DNA of 64,000 nt from Stercorarius parasiticus (taxonomy: Eukaryota > Chordata > Aves > Charadriiformes > Stercorariidae). Within the stretch, counting starts at the first letter, position 1. The number at the start of each line of letters is the position of its first letter. The notes below the pieces were generated by a model. The model ran no database searches. It was not told the origin of the DNA and was given only the letters and a program-made list of their open reading frames with translations. Below, in pieces: positions 62,201 through 64,000 of this stretch. Position numbers and translations under genes: made by a program. The stretch covers positions 2,052,130 to 2,116,129 of the forward strand of contig VWZL01000203.1 of NCBI GenBank assembly GCA_013396915.1. Direction: 5' to 3'.

Positions 62201-63769
62201 GTCATGGGGGGCTGAGATCTTAGTTGAGATCTCAGTGCAGCTTAGACTTATCTCTTGCCGTGGTAAATATTTCAGCGCGAAACAGCCATTGAATCTTAGA
62301 TAAACTGTATGTTGCAAACTCGATAAGAGGCCCAAGGAAGCAAACAGACTGGTGTAAAAGCCTATGTGCTCAGCTCATTGCCTTATTCATTGTCCATCAC
62401 TGCCATATCCACATTCAGATAGTATTTCAGGGATGCTGGCTTTAGTCCTTGAGTGGCGTATAACAGACCTACATCTTTCCCTCTCTCTTCCTTCTCCAAT
62501 AATGCACATTATGATATCCTTTTTCAATTACCAGGAATAGCTATTCACAGAAAAGGGTCCCAGTTAAAATTGTCTGGTGATAGGAGTGCGTGAGGAGCCG
62601 AGCAGCAGGAAGCATCTTTCTGTTAACTTTTTGTGCAGTTCTTGACTGTCAGTGCTAGGAATGCTACAGATGAAACAAGAAAAGCAGTCCTGCTCAAGTC
62701 ACGACTCACAGATCTTCCCTGTATGGTTCTCCCAAAGCAAAAACAGGACCCTTCTTTGCAAACACATTTCCTCTCAGAGAGGGGCTGAGGCAATGCAAGG
62801 TCCCCAGTGAAGCACCTGCAGCCTGCTCCTCTAATTTCATCCCACCTCTTCTCCCCACCAACCCTGAGGTCTTGCCCCTTCCTCTGTGCTGACACACAAA
62901 GCCTTAACCAACAGCCACCACCGTCCTCCTCCATTATCCCAGGAGAGAAGCTGAGGGGAGCTGTGGGAGAGGCAACTGGAAGCATTCGCACCTTGTGACT
63001 CTTTTATACCTGTGTAAAGGGGAGAGGACTGATGGACTTCTTAAGTGCAGTACAGTAAATTTGTTGAATGCTTTGCCTGAGGGGTCTTGCCAAGCTTCAC
63101 TCTATCTGGCTGACTAAATCCAGATTAAAGATGCATTGCTCTGCCAACTGCTGCTTTTCAATTTAGATGTTCGCACTTTATGCTTATTTATTTATTTTTA
63201 GAATATTGATTTTGTCAGAAGGCAAAGCTAAGGTTGTAGGAAAAAGTGACAAGTCCAAAAAGTCAGCAGCATTAGACTTTTAAGGGGCTAAAGAGATTTG
63301 TTTCTGAAATAAAATACGTGGCAAAAGCACCAGTTTATCTAGGCTACAAAATCTCAAGTTTGCTGTCATTCAAGGTCAATGACAAAGTATCATTGACTTT
63401 GTCGGGAGCAAGTCTGGGGCATGATGCAGCTGCCAGGGAGTGATAACCTGGTAGATATGGGAATGGGTTATAAGAGTACCTGGCTGTGAGCTGCATTTCC
63501 AGCATACCTTCAGGCAACAGCAGCACCAGTATGGTGTCCCATTTTAGCTTCTCTGAAGTGAAAAATCAGTGGAGTTACCACAGATTTGTACCTGGTGCTG
63601 CTGGGATGTAGCCCCATAGACACTCGGGACTGCAGTCATGCTAGCACTTCTTTAAAGGCCTACCAAGCAGATGCAGTATGTTGTCAGGATGACTCTAGCC
63701 ACAGAGCATGAGCTGGATTGGACCCAGTTCATTTTTGAGGTGTCCTGCTGCGATATGACAGACAAGGAG
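56284..63769. other. Unique non-coding stretch
   Basis: No gene is recognised. A GC-richer patch (58080-58660) opens frames on both strands. A plus frame at 61499-61774 encodes a hydrophobic stretch that follows directly from pyrimidine-rich DNA. A perfect 9-bp inverted repeat (AGATCTCAG arms) lies at 62212-62235. A possible old-repeat relic (CAGTGGAGTTACCACAGATT) is at 63560-63600. Confidence 0.5.
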
Positions 63770-64000
63770 TGATTCAAGTATGCTTGAATCAAGCATATAC
63801 CTTGACAGTCAAGAATGCTCTGAGAGCTCGGAAATCAAGTATAGTGATGATGGGGTTGAGAGTGTTTGGATTAGGTTAAAGGCCAATAGAGCTGATATCG
63901 CTGTGGGAGTCTGCTGTAGACCTCCCAACTAAAGCAGTGAGGTGGATGAAGCTGTCTGTAAGCAGCCAGGGGAAATATCGCAGTCACTTGCCGTTGTTCT
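63770..64000 (+). mobile_element. CR1-type LINE endonuclease fragment, continues beyond window
   Basis: On the plus strand the frame reads DDGVESVWIRLKANRADIAV, then GVCCRPPN, a stop, SSEVDEAVCKQ and EISQSLAVVL. This is the segment of the CR1 APE endonuclease around the conserved V-G-V-C-Y-R-P-P-N block. An in-frame TAA directly after RPPN shows it is dead. The left limit is uncertain: bases 63770-63835 look like the same element but I cannot align them to the protein. The rest lies right of the window. Confidence 0.8.

Noticed and set aside
1..64000. CRISPR array, bacterial operon or phage features.
   Set aside because: There are no regularly spaced repeats, no ribosome-binding sites and no dense gene packing. 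The repeats are vertebrate retroelements.

Overview
The window looks like non-coding DNA from a bird nuclear genome, either intergenic or deep intronic. Three things point to birds. First, there are repeated CR1 retroposon 3' ends (the tandem TTCTATGA tail and its reverse complement). Second, there is CR1 endonuclease and reverse-transcriptase coding sequence. Third, there is a solo LTR of a type I remember as widespread in bird genomes, particularly Neoaves. The last point rests on memory, not on a search. Open reading frames are short, unrelated in sequence and overlap on both strands. I recognise no host protein gene, rRNA, tRNA or CRISPR array.

Layout. From 1 to about 33 kb the sequence is mostly unique. 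It contains a 62-bp CR1 relic (10.66 kb), an isolated CR1 tail (18.06 kb), two ancient MIR-like SINE remnants (21.6 and 28.3 kb), a TACTAA hexanucleotide repeat (21.9 kb) and two exon-like stretches that I could not identify (10.44 and 22.27 kb). From 33 to 41.5 kb there are three clear CR1 copies: minus strand at 33.5 kb, plus strand at 37.2 kb and minus strand at 39.7-41.5 kb. The last keeps parts of the endonuclease and reverse transcriptase but has two internal deletions.

From 41.5 to 64 kb there is an old CR1 copy (47.7 kb), a further MIR-like remnant (49.7 kb), a 584-bp solo LTR with TATA box, polyadenylation signal and a 5-bp target-site duplication (51.57-52.15 kb), and a CR1 tail fragment (56.2 kb). 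A CR1 endonuclease fragment runs off the right edge (63.8 kb onward).

The most solid anomaly is technical. A single N at 40924 separates two apparently identical 244-bp copies of CR1 endonuclease sequence. This looks like an unmerged contig overlap, not a biological duplication. I found no convincing new biological system. The exon-like stretches and a few AT-rich, conserved-looking blocks are the only candidates for hidden function, and all are weak without alignment or RNA data.
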